Shown here in pieces: positions 1-11,426 of a stretch of DNA of 64,000 nucleotides. Made by a program: the position numbers and the translations under genes. Location of the stretch: positions 1 through 64,000 of the forward strand of contig QYLO01000002.1 of the NCBI GenBank assembly GCA_022766165.1. The letters are read 5' to 3'. The stretch's first letter is position 1, and every line of letters starts with the position of its first letter. Under the pieces are notes generated by a model, which did not search any database, was not told the origin of the DNA, and saw nothing but the letters and a program-made list of their open reading frames with translations. The stretch is from Candidatus Electrothrix gigas (GTDB lineage: Bacteria; Desulfobacterota; Desulfobulbia; Desulfobulbales; Desulfobulbaceae).

Positions 1-1
1 C

Positions 2-2854
<2,853 letters not shown>

Positions 2855-2872
2855 AATGCCTGCTTTCGTACA

Positions 2873-2916
2873 ACACGAATGCACCCATTTGATAGACACG
2901 AATGCATGCATTTGAT
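2873..2916. repeat. imperfect 21-bp direct repeat
   Basis: Two near-identical 21-bp copies (2873-2893 and 2896-2916), each starting ACACGAATGCA and ending ATTTGAT, lie just after the CHAT-ATPase gene and before the REP-like hairpins. No function can be read from them. Confidence 0.5.
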
Positions 2917-2925
2917 CGGAGGAAC

Positions 2926-2971
2926 GCCCGGCGTTGCAACACTGGGCTATTACCGGCAGTCCCTCTGGGAC
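2926..2971. repeat. partial REP-like hairpin unit
   Basis: A diverged copy of the hairpin unit that flanks the transposase. It has a 22-bp imperfect palindrome (2926-2947, GCCCGGCGTTG and its complement half) followed by GTCCCTCTGGGAC (2959-2971). The same order of palindromes recurs in the two full units downstream. Confidence 0.6.
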
Positions 2972-2992
2972 GCTATGCAGCCGGGGATTAAT

Positions 2993-3097
2993 CCCGTCCC
3001 GGAGGGACGAATGAAAATAGCCCGGGGTTTTAACCCTGGGCATTATTCAGCACCCCGAGATAAATCACGGGGCTATGACCGAATGTCCCTACGGGAC
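2993..3097. repeat. REP-like hairpin unit, left copy
   Basis: Four short palindromes in a row: GTCCCGGAGGGAC, a 22-bp palindrome beginning GCCCGGGGTT, CACCCCG...CGGGGC, and GTCCCTACGGGAC. The first 52 bp (2993-3044) are identical to 3568-3619 on the other side of the transposase gene, and the rest matches imperfectly. Such hairpin clusters next to a Y1 transposase are the pattern known for REP elements and their RAYT transposases. Confidence 0.75.
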
Positions 3098-3114
3098 AAA
3101 AGACGGAGCAAACC

Positions 3115-3567
3115 ATGTCGCATTCATACATCAGTTGCCACATCCATTACGTGTTCAGCACCAAAAACCGGGAACCCTGGATCACAGAGGACATCCGTGA
3201 ACGCCTGTTCAGATATATGAGCGGAACAGCACGGAAACATACGATGGCCTCGTTGCGGGTCGGTGGCACGGAAGACCATATTCACCAGCTTGTCTCCCTT
3301 CCGTCAACCCTGTCCGTGGCAAAGGCGGTCCAGCTTATCAAGGGCAATGCCTCCAAATGGATCCATGACACCTTTCCGCAACATCAACATTTCTCTTGGC
3401 AGGAAGGCTACGCCGGATTCAGTGTCAGTGTTTCGCAGCTTGAACGAATCATCGCCTATATCGACAATCAGCAGGAACACCACCGTTTCAGCTCCTTTGA
3501 AGAGGAGTTCCTCTTGTTGCTGAAAAGGCATCAGACTGAATACGATGAACGGTATGTATTCGGATAA
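3115..3567 (+). CDS. Y1 (HUH) transposase, IS200/IS605 or REP-associated (RAYT) type
   Basis: 150 aa. The protein starts MSHSYISCHIHYVFSTKNRE, typical of Y1_Tnp proteins. It carries the HUH metal motif as DHIHQL near residue 54 and a candidate catalytic tyrosine in RIIAYIDNQQEHH near residue 116. Y1 enzymes cut and join single-stranded DNA at hairpins through a 5'-phosphotyrosine. No TnpB partner is present. The gene lies exactly between two copies of a hairpin-rich unit (52 bp identical), which are the likely substrates; that arrangement favours a RAYT-like domesticated or REP-mobilising role over a free IS200. The ORF is intact, with no frameshift. Confidence 0.88.
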   Translation: MSHSYISCHIHYVFSTKNREPWITEDIRERLFRYMSGTARKHTMASLRVGGTEDHIHQLVSLPSTLSVAKAVQLIKGNASKWIHDTFPQHQHFSWQEGYAGFSVSVSQLERIIAYIDNQQEHHRFSSFEEEFLLLLKRHQTEYDERYVFG

Positions 3568-3693
3568 CCCGTCCCGGAGGGACGAATGAAAATAGCCCGG
3601 GGTTTTAACCCTGGGCATTCATGCTGGACTGGACGGCAATCACGACACCCCGCCGATACATCACGGGGCTATGACCGGCTGTCCCTTTGGGAC
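3568..3693. repeat. REP-like hairpin unit, right copy
   Basis: Begins directly after the transposase stop codon. 3568-3619 is identical to 2993-3044. The remainder repeats the CACCCCG...CGGGGCTATGACCG and GTCCCTTTGGGAC hairpins with changed loops. Loop changes with preserved stems suggest selection on, or processing through, the secondary structure (inference). Confidence 0.75.
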
Positions 3694-3722
3694 GCTGTTG
3701 ACCGCTTCTTCAGTTTGCAGCT

Positions 3723-5390
3723 CTACAGCAGCCCCGCAACAATGGCCTTGGCCTCTTCCTGAATCCGGCTCAGGTGGGCCTGATCAAGAAAGCTCTCTGC
3801 ATAAATCTTGTAAATATCCTCGGTTCCAGAGGGTCGCAGGGCGCACCAGCCGTTTGCTGCCACGATCTTCAGGCCGCCAATGGGGGCGTTGTTGCCCGGC
3901 GCATTGGTGAGTACCGCTGTGATGGGTTCTCCGGCCAAAGAGCTTGCCTGGACATCTTCCGGCTTGAGATTTTTGAGGACCGCCTTCTGTTCCGGACTGG
4001 CCGGGGCATCAATGCGGGCATAGATAGGTGCGCCGAACTGTTGGGTCAGCTCCTGATACTGTTGCCCTGGGTCCTTTCCAGTCACAGCAATGATCTCCGC
4101 AGCCAACAGGTTGAGGATAATCCCGTCCTTATCCGTGCTCCAGACCGTGCCGTCCTTGCGGAGAAAGCTGGCACCAGCACTTTCCTCTCCCCCAAAAAAG
4201 ATGCTTCCCTGCCGCAAACCATCCACAAACCACTTAAAGCCCACCGGCACCTCCACCACTTCCCGGCCAAGATGGGCCGCAGCCCGGTCAATGATAGAGC
4301 TGCTGACCAAGGTCTTGCCAATCGAAAGATCCTGTTGCCATTGGGGACGATGCTGGGCCAAATAGGAAATAGCCACGCTGAGATAATGGTTCGGATTCAT
4401 CAGGCCAACGCTCTTGGTGACAATGCCGTGCCGGTCAAAGTCGGTGTCATTCCCAAAGGCAATATCAAAGTCCTCTTTCATGGCAACCAGTCCGGCCATT
4501 GCATACGGCGAGGAGCAGTCCATCCGAATTTTGCCGTCCTTATCGCAGTGCATAAAGGAAAAGGTCGAGTCAAGGCTGTCATGGAAGATCTCCATGTTGA
4601 GGTTGTAGCGTTCCTTGATTGCCTGCCAGTAGGCCATGCCTGCTCCGCCCATTGCATCGGCACCGATACGGATATTGGCCTGGGCAATGGCCTGCATGTC
4701 AAGCACCTGGTCCAGGTCGTTGACATAGGGGGTGATGTAGTCGTAGAGTTCCACGTTTTCTGCCTTGAGTGCTTCCTCAAGCGGAACCGTCTTGACCGCA
4801 GTAAGATTTTCTTCAAGGATCTGATTGGCTCGGGCCTCAATGACCTGGGTTACATCGGTATCCGCCGGACCGCCATGCGGGGGATTATACTTAAAACCAC
4901 CATCCACAGGCGGATTATGGGAAGGCGTGATGACAATACCGTCGCAGGTCTTGCCGCTGTCTTTACTGTTGCGGTTATGGGTCAGGATGGCATGGGAGAT
5001 GACCGGGGTCGGGGTGTAGCCAAAGTAGCCAAATCCCTGTTCTCCTGGTCCGGCAGCAATACGGACATCAACCTTGTTGGCTGCCAATACCTGTAAAGCA
5101 GTGAACTGGGCAGGCCAGGACAGCGGGTGGGTATCCATACCCATAAAGAGGATGCCGTCAATCCCGGCCTCCTGCCGATACTCGCAGACCGCCTGGGTCA
5201 CAGCCAAGATATGGGCCTGGTTAAAGCTGCGTTTCAGCGAGCTGCCGCGATGGCCCGAGGTGCCAAAACTGATACGTTCAGCAGCTTGTTGCGGATCTGG
5301 ACTGAGGGTGAAATAGGCAGAGATCAGCTCTGGGACATTGACTAAGATGGATTTCGGGGCAGGCTTTCCTGCCAAAGGATGTGTATTCAT
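3723..5390 (-). CDS. pgm: phosphoglucomutase (alpha-D-glucose-specific)
   Basis: 555 aa, about the usual length of E. coli-type Pgm. It interconverts glucose 1-phosphate and glucose 6-phosphate, linking glycogen and cell-envelope sugar synthesis with glycolysis. Motifs in order: SFGTSGHRG near the N-terminus; the phosphoserine loop [12 protein letters not shown] with Ser at about residue 157; the metal loop [10 protein letters not shown]; the sugar-binding GGEESAG; and the C-terminal phosphate-binding [15 protein letters not shown]. All key residues are present. It is transcribed away from the DUF5666 gene and ends against the REP-like unit. No operon partner. Confidence 0.97.
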   Translation of the reverse strand: MNTHPLAGKPAPKSILVNVPELISAYFTLSPDPQQAAERISFGTSGHRGSSLKRSFNQAHILAVTQAVCEYRQEAGIDGILFMGMDTHPLSWPAQFTALQVLAANKVDVRIAAGPGEQGFGYFGYTPTPVISHAILTHNRNSKDSGKTCDGIVITPSHNPPVDGGFKYNPPHGGPADTDVTQVIEARANQILEENLTAVKTVPLEEALKAENVELYDYITPYVNDLDQVLDMQAIAQANIRIGADAMGGAGMAYWQAIKERYNLNMEIFHDSLDSTFSFMHCDKDGKIRMDCSSPYAMAGLVAMKEDFDIAFGNDTDFDRHGIVTKSVGLMNPNHYLSVAISYLAQHRPQWQQDLSIGKTLVSSSIIDRAAAHLGREVVEVPVGFKWFVDGLRQGSIFFGGEESAGASFLRKDGTVWSTDKDGIILNLLAAEIIAVTGKDPGQQYQELTQQFGAPIYARIDAPASPEQKAVLKNLKPEDVQASSLAGEPITAVLTNAPGNNAPIGGLKIVAANGWCALRPSGTEDIYKIYAESFLDQAHLSRIQEEAKAIVAGLL

Positions 5391-5551
5391 ATTCTTTTTC
5401 TTCTATTATTTGGGGGCTATCGGCTTCGGGCTTCGGTTGTAAACCGGATAATGTAGCAGCAGGAGGTGTGTTGCGTCAATCAGTTCTGAGGCAGCATAAA
5501 GATTTCTGGGATGATCAGGCCACAGAACAAGGTACATTTTTTTTTGCAGTA

Positions 5552-5583
5552 TTCATCTTCTGTTCATCTTGTTTCGGTATAAT
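5552..5583 (+). promoter_or_regulatory. candidate promoter with OmpR-type direct repeats
   Basis: TTCATCTT occurs twice with starts exactly 11 bp apart (5552 and 5563), followed 7 bp later by a perfect -10 hexamer TATAAT (5578-5583). No good -35 is visible. Tandem half-sites spaced 11 bp and overlapping the -35 region are the usual layout for OmpR/PhoB-family activators. A CpxR-like regulator is encoded 2 kb away, so it is a candidate binder (inference). The start codon of the DUF5666 gene is 72 bp downstream. Confidence 0.45.
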
Positions 5584-5655
5584 GAAAGTAATAAAATATA
5601 GCAAAGAAAACAAACATCACGCACCTTTTGATCCCTATTCAATGGAGGAAACATT

Positions 5656-6261
5656 ATGAACACGATTACAACGTCCACCCAACAATATACAGCCAAAAAC
5701 ACCATGACCAATACCCTGCTCGCAATAGCCGCAATACTGACATGTCTTTTTTGGGCAAGTGCAGTCCAGGCCAGCAGCTATGAGAGGTATGAACGAAATA
5801 GGGAAGAGGTTAAGGTTTATGGCGCAATCGACAGTATGCCGAATGCTGGATTGACAGGAAAATGGGTTGTTGGCGGTCGTCAAGTTGAGGTAACGGATAG
5901 AACCCGGATTAAGGAAAAACACGGTCGGGCTGACATAGGGCGATATGTAGAGGTTGAAGGCTTTCGAGACGGAAACATCCTTGTTGCCTATGAGGTTGAA
6001 GTAGAAAGGAACAGAGAGTATCGTTCGGATAGAAATCGTGAGGAAGTTAAGATGTACGGCACTGTTGAAGCCATGCCTCAGGGGACACTGAACGGTGTCT
6101 GGAGGGTTAATGGTCGAGATATCACAGTAGATCGAAGTACAAGAATTAAGGAGAAGTACGGTAAGATTGAGGTTGGCGCCTATGTTGAGGTAGAGGGCAA
6201 CTACTCTGGGAATAATTTTATCGCCTACAAGATTGAGTCAGAGCGTAGTCGCAGAAGGTAG
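5656..6261 (+). CDS. exported protein with two DUF5666-like repeats
   Basis: 201 aa. A strong GGAGG Shine-Dalgarno sits 6-7 bp before the ATG. Residues ~17-37 form a hydrophobic signal segment ending in AVQASS, so the protein is probably periplasmic. Two repeated ~65-aa modules follow, each with the pattern VYGAIDSMP / MYGTVEAMP, a short GKWVVGGRQVEV / GVWRVNGRDITV strand pair, TRIKEK, and YVEVEG. This matches DUF5666, a small beta-rich fold of unknown function. Charged Arg/Glu-rich linkers separate the modules. It stands alone upstream of and convergent with the sensor kinase, whose 3' end is 118 bp away. A link to envelope-stress signalling is possible from position only. Confidence 0.8.
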   Translation: MNTITTSTQQYTAKNTMTNTLLAIAAILTCLFWASAVQASSYERYERNREEVKVYGAIDSMPNAGLTGKWVVGGRQVEVTDRTRIKEKHGRADIGRYVEVEGFRDGNILVAYEVEVERNREYRSDRNREEVKMYGTVEAMPQGTLNGVWRVNGRDITVDRSTRIKEKYGKIEVGAYVEVEGNYSGNNFIAYKIESERSRRR

Positions 6262-6379
6262 GCAGAACGCCAGAACGTACATGATTACAACAGAAACAGC
6301 AGGACAACAGCAAGTTCTGGATGGATCACAGGCAAAACGCTACGTTGATGCATTCAGAACTTCAGAACTTGTTTTCTTC

Positions 6380-7930
6380 TTAGCTTTGCAACGTAATAGT
6401 TACAGCAAAGCCCCTTGGCTCTCGGTTCTTGGCGGAGACCGTTCCCTGACAGGCAGCAACACAGGTTTTAACAATAGCCATGCCCAAGCCCACCCCGCCG
6501 GAGTCTCGATCACGGGAGGGTTCTGGCCGAAAAAAGGGATCAAAGAGGCGATCAAGATATTTCTTAGCCACTCCAGGCCCGGAATCCTTGACTGTGAGCA
6601 GGACCTGTCCATTCTTTTCTTGGGCAGTAACCATGATTGGCCCGGCCTTACCAGCGTATTTCACCGCATTGCGTAGCAGGTTTGCCAAAGCCCTGGTCAA
6701 CAGATCTGCCGAGGCAAGGGCGGAAGTCTCTGGATCAACCTGGACAGCAATCTGCACAGCCTGGGTACTTTCCCGCCGTACTGCCGCATCCACAACAGGC
6801 CGCAACAGGATCTGCTCCAGTTCAACTGCATTGGTATGCATTTCAGCACGGGAAAAGGCCAACAACTCCCGAATCAGCTTGGACATCTCCTCCACATCCT
6901 CCATCACATCCCGCACCCGCTCCTGATTACCGTCTTGGTTGCCTCCTTCAAGGCGTTGTTCTAGCACGCCTAAGCCAAATTGAATCCGCGCCACTGGTGA
7001 ACCCAGTTCATGGGCTGCATCCCCGAGAAAGCGTTTTTGGCCTTTGACAAACTCAGCCAGCCGGCAGGTCATATTGTTGATGGTCTTTGCCAACCGCCCG
7101 ATTTCATCTGCCCTTGGCTCGTGAATGGAAACGTTAAAGTTGCCCTTGGCTATTTCTTCAGCAGCGCGGGTCATGCGGACAAGGGGTTTGGTAATATTGC
7201 GAACCAGAGGAATCCAGAGCAGGGCCGAGATCAGCAGCACTGCAACCGCAACTACCATCCAAGGCAGTGGGTCAAAGAAAAAACCATTGCCTGTTATAGA
7301 GTCTGAAACTGCCAGCAGCATACCAGGAACTGGCCGATGCCGGGCATCTGGAAAAACAGGGATTTTTATGCCAAACCAGTATCGGGTTGGTTTCTTGGTT
7401 CGCATAACCAGATGCGTTATTTTTTCAAGTCGTTGGGGATGGAAAAAAGGTTTTCGGCATTTTTCTGATCGCTCTGCTGTGCCTGTACTGTCTCGTTCTG
7501 CTTGACATACTGTCTTATCACGTTGATGCCCCAGAGAAGGGGGATAAGGAGAATGACGTCTTCTCCAGGGCATGTTATGACGTAGGGCATTTTTTATCCT
7601 GATCATGATCTGTTCCGGCAAATCTTCTCTGGTCATAGTTGGAGAAAAAAGCGTGCCGTTTTGTATAATAACCATAAAATTAACCCGATGAATTGCTCCG
7701 TGCCGTGCAAGTATCTCTGACCAATCTTCAGGTGGCGCCTGATTGAGATCATGAGAGATTAACATGCCAGCGGCTTGCAGGTGGTCTGCCCCCTGTTGCC
7801 CGAAAAACTCGTGCAAATTCACCTGGGGTTGCACAGCAAAGAAGATGGTCAAAACAACGAGAACAAGCAGCAGGTTCAGGAAAAACCAAGAGAGTATTTT
7901 GGTAAAAAGGGTTGAAGTGAGTTTTCTCAT
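6380..7930 (-). CDS. membrane sensor histidine kinase, CpxA-like
   Basis: 516 aa. An N-terminal TM helix (LNLLLVLVVLTIFFAV) and a second TM near residue 225 enclose a periplasmic sensor of ~190 aa. A HAMP linker follows (NITKPLVRMTRAAEEIAKGN). The phosphoacceptor is His at about residue 307 in FLGDAAHELGSPVAR; HATPase motifs are NLLRNAVKYA, DSGPGV and GVGLGMAIVK. The HELGSPVARIQ box and overall order match CpxA, but the periplasmic part is too divergent to assign a signal. It lies 6 bp downstream of the response regulator gene on the same strand, so the two are one operon. Confidence 0.92.
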   Translation of the reverse strand: MRKLTSTLFTKILSWFFLNLLLVLVVLTIFFAVQPQVNLHEFFGQQGADHLQAAGMLISHDLNQAPPEDWSEILARHGAIHRVNFMVIIQNGTLFSPTMTREDLPEQIMIRIKNALRHNMPWRRRHSPYPPSLGHQRDKTVCQAERDSTGTAERSEKCRKPFFHPQRLEKITHLVMRTKKPTRYWFGIKIPVFPDARHRPVPGMLLAVSDSITGNGFFFDPLPWMVVAVAVLLISALLWIPLVRNITKPLVRMTRAAEEIAKGNFNVSIHEPRADEIGRLAKTINNMTCRLAEFVKGQKRFLGDAAHELGSPVARIQFGLGVLEQRLEGGNQDGNQERVRDVMEDVEEMSKLIRELLAFSRAEMHTNAVELEQILLRPVVDAAVRRESTQAVQIAVQVDPETSALASADLLTRALANLLRNAVKYAGKAGPIMVTAQEKNGQVLLTVKDSGPGVAKKYLDRLFDPFFRPEPSRDRDSGGVGLGMAIVKTCVAACQGTVSAKNREPRGFAVTITLQS

Positions 7931-7936
7931 ATCTTG

Positions 7937-8671
7937 TTATCCGGCTGTTGAATCCGGTTGTTGGAACATGTAGCCAGCAGTACGGACTGTGCGGATAAAA
8001 CGAGGGGTTCGCGGATTTTCCCCAAGTTTTTTACGCAACGAAGAGATATGGACATCCACAGAACGATCAAACACCTCATAATTTCTGCCAGCAACAGCGT
8101 CAAGGAGCTGATCACGGTTCAGTACCCGGCCAGCAGAGTGGGCCAGCGTGGTCAGAAGGTCATATTCCACAGGAGTCAGATTTAAAGAGATATCATTGAG
8201 CCGGACAGTTCTGCATCCCTGTTCAATGCGCAGTTCCGAAAAGATCAGTACCTCGTCATCTGTTCTGGAATCTGCTGCTGACTTTGCTGTTGACTTTGCC
8301 TTTTCTTCCACCTGTTGGTAGCGGCGGGTAACAGCACGCAGTCGGGCAAGCAGTTCCCGGGAAGAAAAGGTTTTGGGTAGGTAATCATCTGCTCCCATCT
8401 CAAGCCCGACAATTCGGTCCGTTTCATCACCCCTTGCACTGAGCATCAGCACCGGAATATCAGATTCTTTACGGAGGCGTTTTAAGACCTCAAGGCCGTC
8501 CATCTCTGGCATCATCACGTCCAAAATAGCAGCATGATAGGCACCATTTTTGACCATTTCCAAACCCTGTACCCCATTATGAGCTGCCTCGACCTCATAG
8601 CCCATAGGTTCTAGGTAGTCTGCAACTAAACGGCAGAGCTTCCGGTCATCATCAATCATAAGTATTTTCAC
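7937..8671 (-). CDS. OmpR-family response regulator, CpxR-like
   Basis: 244 aa. Receiver domain with acidic pocket IDDD, phosphoacceptor Asp51 in LDVMMPEMDG, and Lys100 in YLPKTF. A C-terminal winged helix follows (NLTPVEYDLLTTLAHSAGRVLNRDQLL ending in SLRKKLGENPRTPRFI, shown here in parts), the OmpR/PhoB DNA-binding type. The start is GTG at 8671, preceded by a GAGAGAG purine tract. First gene of the two-component operon. The 257-bp upstream gap carries a 10-bp TTCTGCTGTT direct repeat (8696 and 8709, 13 bp apart) that might be an autoregulatory site, weak evidence. Confidence 0.92.
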   Translation of the reverse strand: MKILMIDDDRKLCRLVADYLEPMGYEVEAAHNGVQGLEMVKNGAYHAAILDVMMPEMDGLEVLKRLRKESDIPVLMLSARGDETDRIVGLEMGADDYLPKTFSSRELLARLRAVTRRYQQVEEKAKSTAKSAADSRTDDEVLIFSELRIEQGCRTVRLNDISLNLTPVEYDLLTTLAHSAGRVLNRDQLLDAVAGRNYEVFDRSVDVHISSLRKKLGENPRTPRFIRTVRTAGYMFQQPDSTAG

Positions 8672-8928
8672 TTTTCAACTCTCTCTTCAGTTGTCTTCTG
8701 CTGTTCTTTTCTGCTGTTGGTTTCTATTGTCGCTGTATCCTGCGGTTCCGGGCAATCAATTTTACAAAATCTTTCCAACTTTTGCTCTTACCTTGAGGTG
8801 GAAAAGGGCTTTTTATTACTTTTCTCTTGAGGATAGAAAAATCGTGCGGTACCCTCAAAAATGAAGAATACTTGCTGTGTTGCGCAAAAATATGCATGGG
8901 TTCACCCTTATATTAACCAACAGCCAAA

Positions 8929-9537
8929 ATGAAATTTCTTAAAGTTTTTATTACCAAAAACTTTGAAGTCGTGTTTGTCATCTCCCTGATAGCCAGTATT
9001 GCTCTGATTAATTTTTTCATTGTTCAGGAACTGGCATTTTTGCATTTTTACTTTTTACCCGTGATTGTATCTGGGTATTATCTTGGTTGGCATCGCACTG
9101 TGTTAAGTGCCTTGCTCTGTATTGTTCTGATCACCCTGTACTTTCTTCTTTATCCTGATCATTTTGCTATAGAATCCAACCCGCAGAGGGTTGCTGTCCA
9201 CTTACTTGTCTGGGGTTCGTTTCTTCTTATTGCCGGTGCAGTTGTTGGCAGACTGCATGAAAAATTACAAAAAGAAACCCTGATAACCTCTAATCTTAAT
9301 CAAGAGCTGTTAAAAAAACAGGAGGAATTATTTCAGATTAACCAGTCTCTTGCAAAGGATACAGATAACTTGGAAAAGATGGTAGCCCAAAAAACAGCTG
9401 CTTTGGAGGAATCTCGTAATATCTTGGAGGTGATGAAGGGTAAGGTGGAAGAGGCGCTGTACTCTACTATGGATGCCTCAGTTGCCAAGCTGATTATTGA
9501 GGGACGCCTCCGGGATGAAAAAAAAATATCAGCGTGA
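8929..9537 (+). CDS. N-terminal membrane part of a frameshifted adenylate/guanylate cyclase
   Basis: 202 aa as read. Four hydrophobic stretches lie in the first ~105 residues (e.g. VVFVISLIASIALINFFIV, WGSFLLIAGAVVG). A long coiled coil follows (KLQKETLITSNLNQELLKKQ onward) and then the usual pre-cyclase linker SVAKLIIEGRLRDEKK. The frame stops (TGA 9535-9537) directly after a run of nine A at 9518-9526, exactly where class III cyclases continue with ISVMFTDLAGF. That continuation is in the -1 frame and starts at GTG 9534. One extra A would fuse both parts into ~660 aa. Read it as one gene with a frameshift, an assembly homopolymer error, or programmed slippage. Confidence 0.8.
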   Translation: MKFLKVFITKNFEVVFVISLIASIALINFFIVQELAFLHFYFLPVIVSGYYLGWHRTVLSALLCIVLITLYFLLYPDHFAIESNPQRVAVHLLVWGSFLLIAGAVVGRLHEKLQKETLITSNLNQELLKKQEELFQINQSLAKDTDNLEKMVAQKTAALEESRNILEVMKGKVEEALYSTMDASVAKLIIEGRLRDEKKISA

Positions 9538-10922
9538 TGTTTACTGATCTTGCAGGCTTTACCTCTTATTCTGAAACACGTCCACCCGAGGTTGTTATCA
9601 GAGATCTGAACCGATACTTTGCTGAGATGGAAGAAATTATGTTTGCCTATAATGCTCATCTTGATAAATATCAGGGCGATGGGATCATGTGCGAATTTGG
9701 AACCCCTGTGGATCTGGCCAACTATCGCCTTATGGCGGTTGTCTGTGCAATTAAAATGCAGCAAAAAATAGCAGCAAAAAAGTATCCGTGGAAAATGCGT
9801 ATCGGTATAGCCTCGGGAATGGCGATTGTCGGGCTGATTGGGGCCAAACGACAGGCCTATACCACAATCGGTGATGTGGTGAACCTGGCCTCCCGCTTTG
9901 AAAAGGCGGCTCCACCAGGTGCGATTTTGATCGATAACAATACCCTGGAAGGGGTACGGCCCTTTGTTGATGTAGAACTCAAGCACGATGTCAGTCTTTC
10001 TGATTCCCTGGTCCAAGAGGTTCGGAATAAGATCCAGGAAAAAAGTGACCTTTTAAAGGAGGGAAATAATCATGTGAAGGCAAATCTTTACCATCAGATA
10101 GGCCAGCTTTATCTTGCAATCATGGAGCCTGCTGAAGCCGTGTCCAACTTTGAGCAGGCCCTGCATCTCAAACCTGAGAATACAAATTTTAAAATAGCCT
10201 TTGCCGAGGCAACGCTGCAAAAGGAGAATCACTGTAAAATTCAGGTCCGAGGAAAGAGTAAACGCGTAGCAGCGTATGAGGTAATTGGCCTTAAAGATGT
10301 CTTACAGGATCGAAAGAAACTCACAGCTTCCTTTGAAAGAAGGTATAAAGATACTGTTCAACTGATAGATATACCCGAGGACTTCATTTTGCCCTCTGAG
10401 GTGTTGGATGGCAGAGTAGGACACGGCAAGGTGGTTGCTCTGCTTGCCTATGCAATAGCCGGTGAGCTGGGCATTGCATCAGAACAGATGAAGATTAAAA
10501 TTATGCAGGCAGGATTTCTTGCCGATGTGGGACTTGAGGCTGTTCCGCATCATCTCCTCAATCGCAGTAAGGGGGGGTTGAGTTCCGAAGAGTATCAGGA
10601 GTACATGTATCATAGCATCGAAAGTATACGTATTCTGAAGAACAATGGTTTTCAAGACAAACAGCTATTTGACATGATCTACCACAGTCATGAGAAATAT
10701 GATGGCAATGGGGTTCCAGATGGTTTATGTGGTGATAAGATTCCCATAGGGGCGAGAATTATAGCGGTTGCAGATACGTATAATACGCTCACCTCTTGGC
10801 ATCCACGTCGAGAACGATGGGACATAGAGGTTGCCTTTGATGAGTTGCGTAATGAGGCGCAAAAGGGATACTTTGATATGAAGGTGGTCCAGGCCCTGAT
10901 AAGGGTGCTGGAGAATGGGTAA
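9534..10922 (+). CDS. class III nucleotide cyclase - TPR - degenerate HD-GYP (C-terminal part of split gene)
   Basis: 462 aa from a GTG that overlaps the previous stop. Cyclase motifs are intact: metal Asp in MFTDLAGFTS and in KYQGDGIMCEFG, and transition-state residues in TTIGDVVNLASRFE. One or two TPRs follow (LYLAIMEPAEAVSNFEQALHLKPEN). The last ~190 residues resemble an HD-GYP domain, but LHDIGK is replaced by FLADVG and GYP by GVP (SHEKYDGNGVPDGL). Phosphodiesterase activity is therefore doubtful, and the domain may only sense. The product is probably a cAMP or cGMP synthase whose membrane anchor is in the preceding frame. Without that frame it would lack a natural start. Confidence 0.82.
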   Translation: MMFTDLAGFTSYSETRPPEVVIRDLNRYFAEMEEIMFAYNAHLDKYQGDGIMCEFGTPVDLANYRLMAVVCAIKMQQKIAAKKYPWKMRIGIASGMAIVGLIGAKRQAYTTIGDVVNLASRFEKAAPPGAILIDNNTLEGVRPFVDVELKHDVSLSDSLVQEVRNKIQEKSDLLKEGNNHVKANLYHQIGQLYLAIMEPAEAVSNFEQALHLKPENTNFKIAFAEATLQKENHCKIQVRGKSKRVAAYEVIGLKDVLQDRKKLTASFERRYKDTVQLIDIPEDFILPSEVLDGRVGHGKVVALLAYAIAGELGIASEQMKIKIMQAGFLADVGLEAVPHHLLNRSKGGLSSEEYQEYMYHSIESIRILKNNGFQDKQLFDMIYHSHEKYDGNGVPDGLCGDKIPIGARIIAVADTYNTLTSWHPRRERWDIEVAFDELRNEAQKGYFDMKVVQALIRVLENG

Positions 10923-10934
10923 TGCGACCCTGTT

Positions 10935-11399
10935 TCAACCCGTTTCAGCGTTGATGTTGAGGATAAGTTCCCGCACAGTTGCATAAATCCGTTCATCGCT
11001 GCTGGCACGAGGTCCGGCAACGTTAAGAACCTTGATTGCATTCTCTTGTAGCCATTGCTCAACAGTCTGAACAGCTGTATCCAAAGAAAAGTAGTCCATA
11101 TTCAGGTGCAGACAGGGGCGATCATGGCGAAGAGCCAAGGCCTCGGTCAGCGCAGAACCACTCCTGAGCGGGCCATAGGAAACGATCAGGGTGCCATCGC
11201 TTTCCACAACATTTTTTTCGGTACGATCCCGATAGCGGTACGAGTTCAGCTCTTGAAGATGATACTCCCATCCTAACGGCCCATCCTCTGTTATCCTTCC
11301 CTTGGGTATCCAGCCTCCATGGGCAATGCCGCGTTCTCTTGCCGCATCCAAGGCTGCTCTGTCAGCCCCTGTCTGTCCACCTGAAATTATTTTTATCAT
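10935..11399 (-). CDS. YpsA/SLOG-like putative molybdenum carrier protein
   Basis: 154 aa. The N-terminus IISGGQTGADRAALDAARE and the later GWIPKGRITEDG, TLIVSYGPLRSGSALTEA are hallmarks of the cpYpsA family, often labelled putative molybdenum carrier. These are Rossmann-like SLOG-superfamily proteins thought to bind nucleotides or nucleotide-linked ligands; the carrier name rests on distant similarity, so the function is not established. Soluble, no signal. It ends 12 bp from the convergent cyclase gene and lies 27 bp downstream of the endonuclease III-like gene, so it is probably co-transcribed with that gene. Confidence 0.82.
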   Translation of the reverse strand: MIKIISGGQTGADRAALDAARERGIAHGGWIPKGRITEDGPLGWEYHLQELNSYRYRDRTEKNVVESDGTLIVSYGPLRSGSALTEALALRHDRPCLHLNMDYFSLDTAVQTVEQWLQENAIKVLNVAGPRASSDERIYATVRELILNINAETG

Positions 11400-11426
11400 T
11401 TTTTCGACTTCTTCACTTCTGGGATA

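Noticed and set aside
3774-5096. 440-aa + strand ORF opposite phosphoglucomutase
   Set aside because: It is the antisense shadow of a complete, motif-perfect Pgm.
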